From: Afipia sp.
GTDB taxonomy: Bacteria > Pseudomonadota > Alphaproteobacteria > Rhizobiales > Xanthobacteraceae
DNA length: 14,177 bases
Direction: 5' to 3'
Assembly: GCA_020056155.1 (NCBI GenBank)
Contig: JAGVII010000079.1
Coordinates: 1 to 14,177 of the forward strand
Shown: positions 13,631 through 14,177 of the stretch, in pieces
Layout of the letters: each line of letters begins with the position of its first letter
Numbering within the stretch: the stretch's first letter is position 1
Translations under genes and position numbers: made by a program
The notes under the pieces: generated by a model
Seen by the model: only the letters and a program-made list of their open reading frames with translations
Databases searched by the model: none
Told to the model about the DNA's origin: nothing

Positions 13631-14177
13631 CCGCCCCCTTCCCCGCTGAAAGTTCGGCCGCGCGGGCTGACCCGTTCCCGAGAACTGAATACGGCCGCAG
13701 CGGCGACGGTCTTGTCGTCGCGTGTGTCGCCGATACCGCCTTCGCCATGATGCCGGCGCGTGACGGCCGGCATTATCTCGCGACTGCCTGGCGCATCAGC
13801 CGGCCGTTGACGGAATGGCGGCGCTCGGATTTCTACTGTCATTCCGGTGAACTCGCCGACGAGGCGGCATTCCGTACTCGCGTCCTTGAAAATGCCGAGC
13901 ACCAACGTGAGCGCAAGATGCTGGGCCGCGTCGAGCAACACTCGCGCGCGCACACGCCTTGGGGTACCTCGCAGGGTGCGACGGTCTACGCTGAAGGCGT
14001 CACCGCGCACTCCACTGCCGGGCATGGCGGTTTCAAGCTCTCGACCGAGCGGAACCGCAAGGTCCACCCCATGCTGCGCGCGACGGGCGGTTGGTACGAA
14101 GAGGACGCCGCATGGGCGATCGTCGCGACTACCTTTCCGCATCTCTTCACATCCTTCGAGCGGCGCTGCGCCGAGCG
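13627..14177 (+). CDS. DUF7007 family protein, cut by the window edge
   Basis: The ATG overlaps the preceding stop in ATGA, and the frame stays open to the last base, so 183 residues are seen and the C-terminus is missing. The visible C-terminal half matches what I recall of DUF7007: TPWGTSQ (110-116), VYAEGV (120-125), HSTAGHGGFKLS (128-139), RNRKVHP (142-148) and GGWYEEDAAWAIVATTFP (154-171). His and Asp/Glu residues in these blocks could form an active or metal site, but no activity is known to me. The N-terminal 20 residues look disordered. It belongs with the unknown 157-residue gene and is typical of plasmid and conjugative-element blocks in Alphaproteobacteria. Confidence 0.8.
   Translation, partial: MTAPFPAESSAARADPFPRTEYGRSGDGLVVACVADTAFAMMPARDGRHYLATAWRISRPLTEWRRSDFYCHSGELADEAAFRTRVLENAEHQRERKMLGRVEQHSRAHTPWGTSQGATVYAEGVTAHSTAGHGGFKLSTERNRKVHPMLRATGGWYEEDAAWAIVATTFPHLFTSFERRCAE

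Overview
The window is GC-rich bacterial DNA, and its gene families (a LuxI-type synthase, and proteins I recognise as DUF1419, DUF3085 and DUF7007 together with a DUF3991/TOPRIM-type protein) are ones I associate with plasmids and integrative conjugative elements of Alphaproteobacteria, probably Hyphomicrobiales (rhizobia and relatives). This is recognition from memory, not a database search. No rRNA, tRNA, CRISPR array, transposase or integrase is visible.

Layout. Positions 1-930 (plus strand) carry the end of an unidentified gene and then a secreted, cysteine-rich lysozyme-fold protein that looks like a conjugation-type lytic transglycosylase. Converging on it from the minus strand are a LuxI-family acyl-homoserine-lactone synthase (1218-1841) and an unknown 91-residue protein (946-1221) joined to it by a 4-base ATGA overlap. 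Upstream of luxI come a short intergenic region with operator-like repeats and a possible small protein with two CPxC motifs (2074-2418, minus). Positions 2419-3153 are a palindrome-dense stretch with no convincing gene.

From 3154 to the right edge all genes are on the plus strand: a 58-residue protein, a TOPRIM primase-like protein, a DUF1419 protein, a DUF3085 protein, a 1700-residue adenine methyltransferase-helicase, a ParB-like protein with a long C-terminal extension, an unknown 157-residue protein, and a DUF7007 protein cut by the window edge. Several of these genes are preceded by 200-700 base non-coding leaders rich in inverted repeats, some of which include the Shine-Dalgarno sequence. 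One good intrinsic terminator lies after the ParB-like gene.

Interpretation. The right two thirds look like a conserved accessory or leading-region block of a conjugative element, in which a methyltransferase-helicase without a nuclease, a ParB-like DNA-binding protein and a TOPRIM protein could establish or protect incoming DNA. The left third would give the element a cell-density signal and a wall-opening enzyme for transfer. No LuxR, ParA, relaxase or coupling protein is inside the window, so the assignment to a mobile element rests on gene content alone. The most novel candidates are the gene coupled to luxI, the unrecognised small proteins, and the recurring structured leaders.
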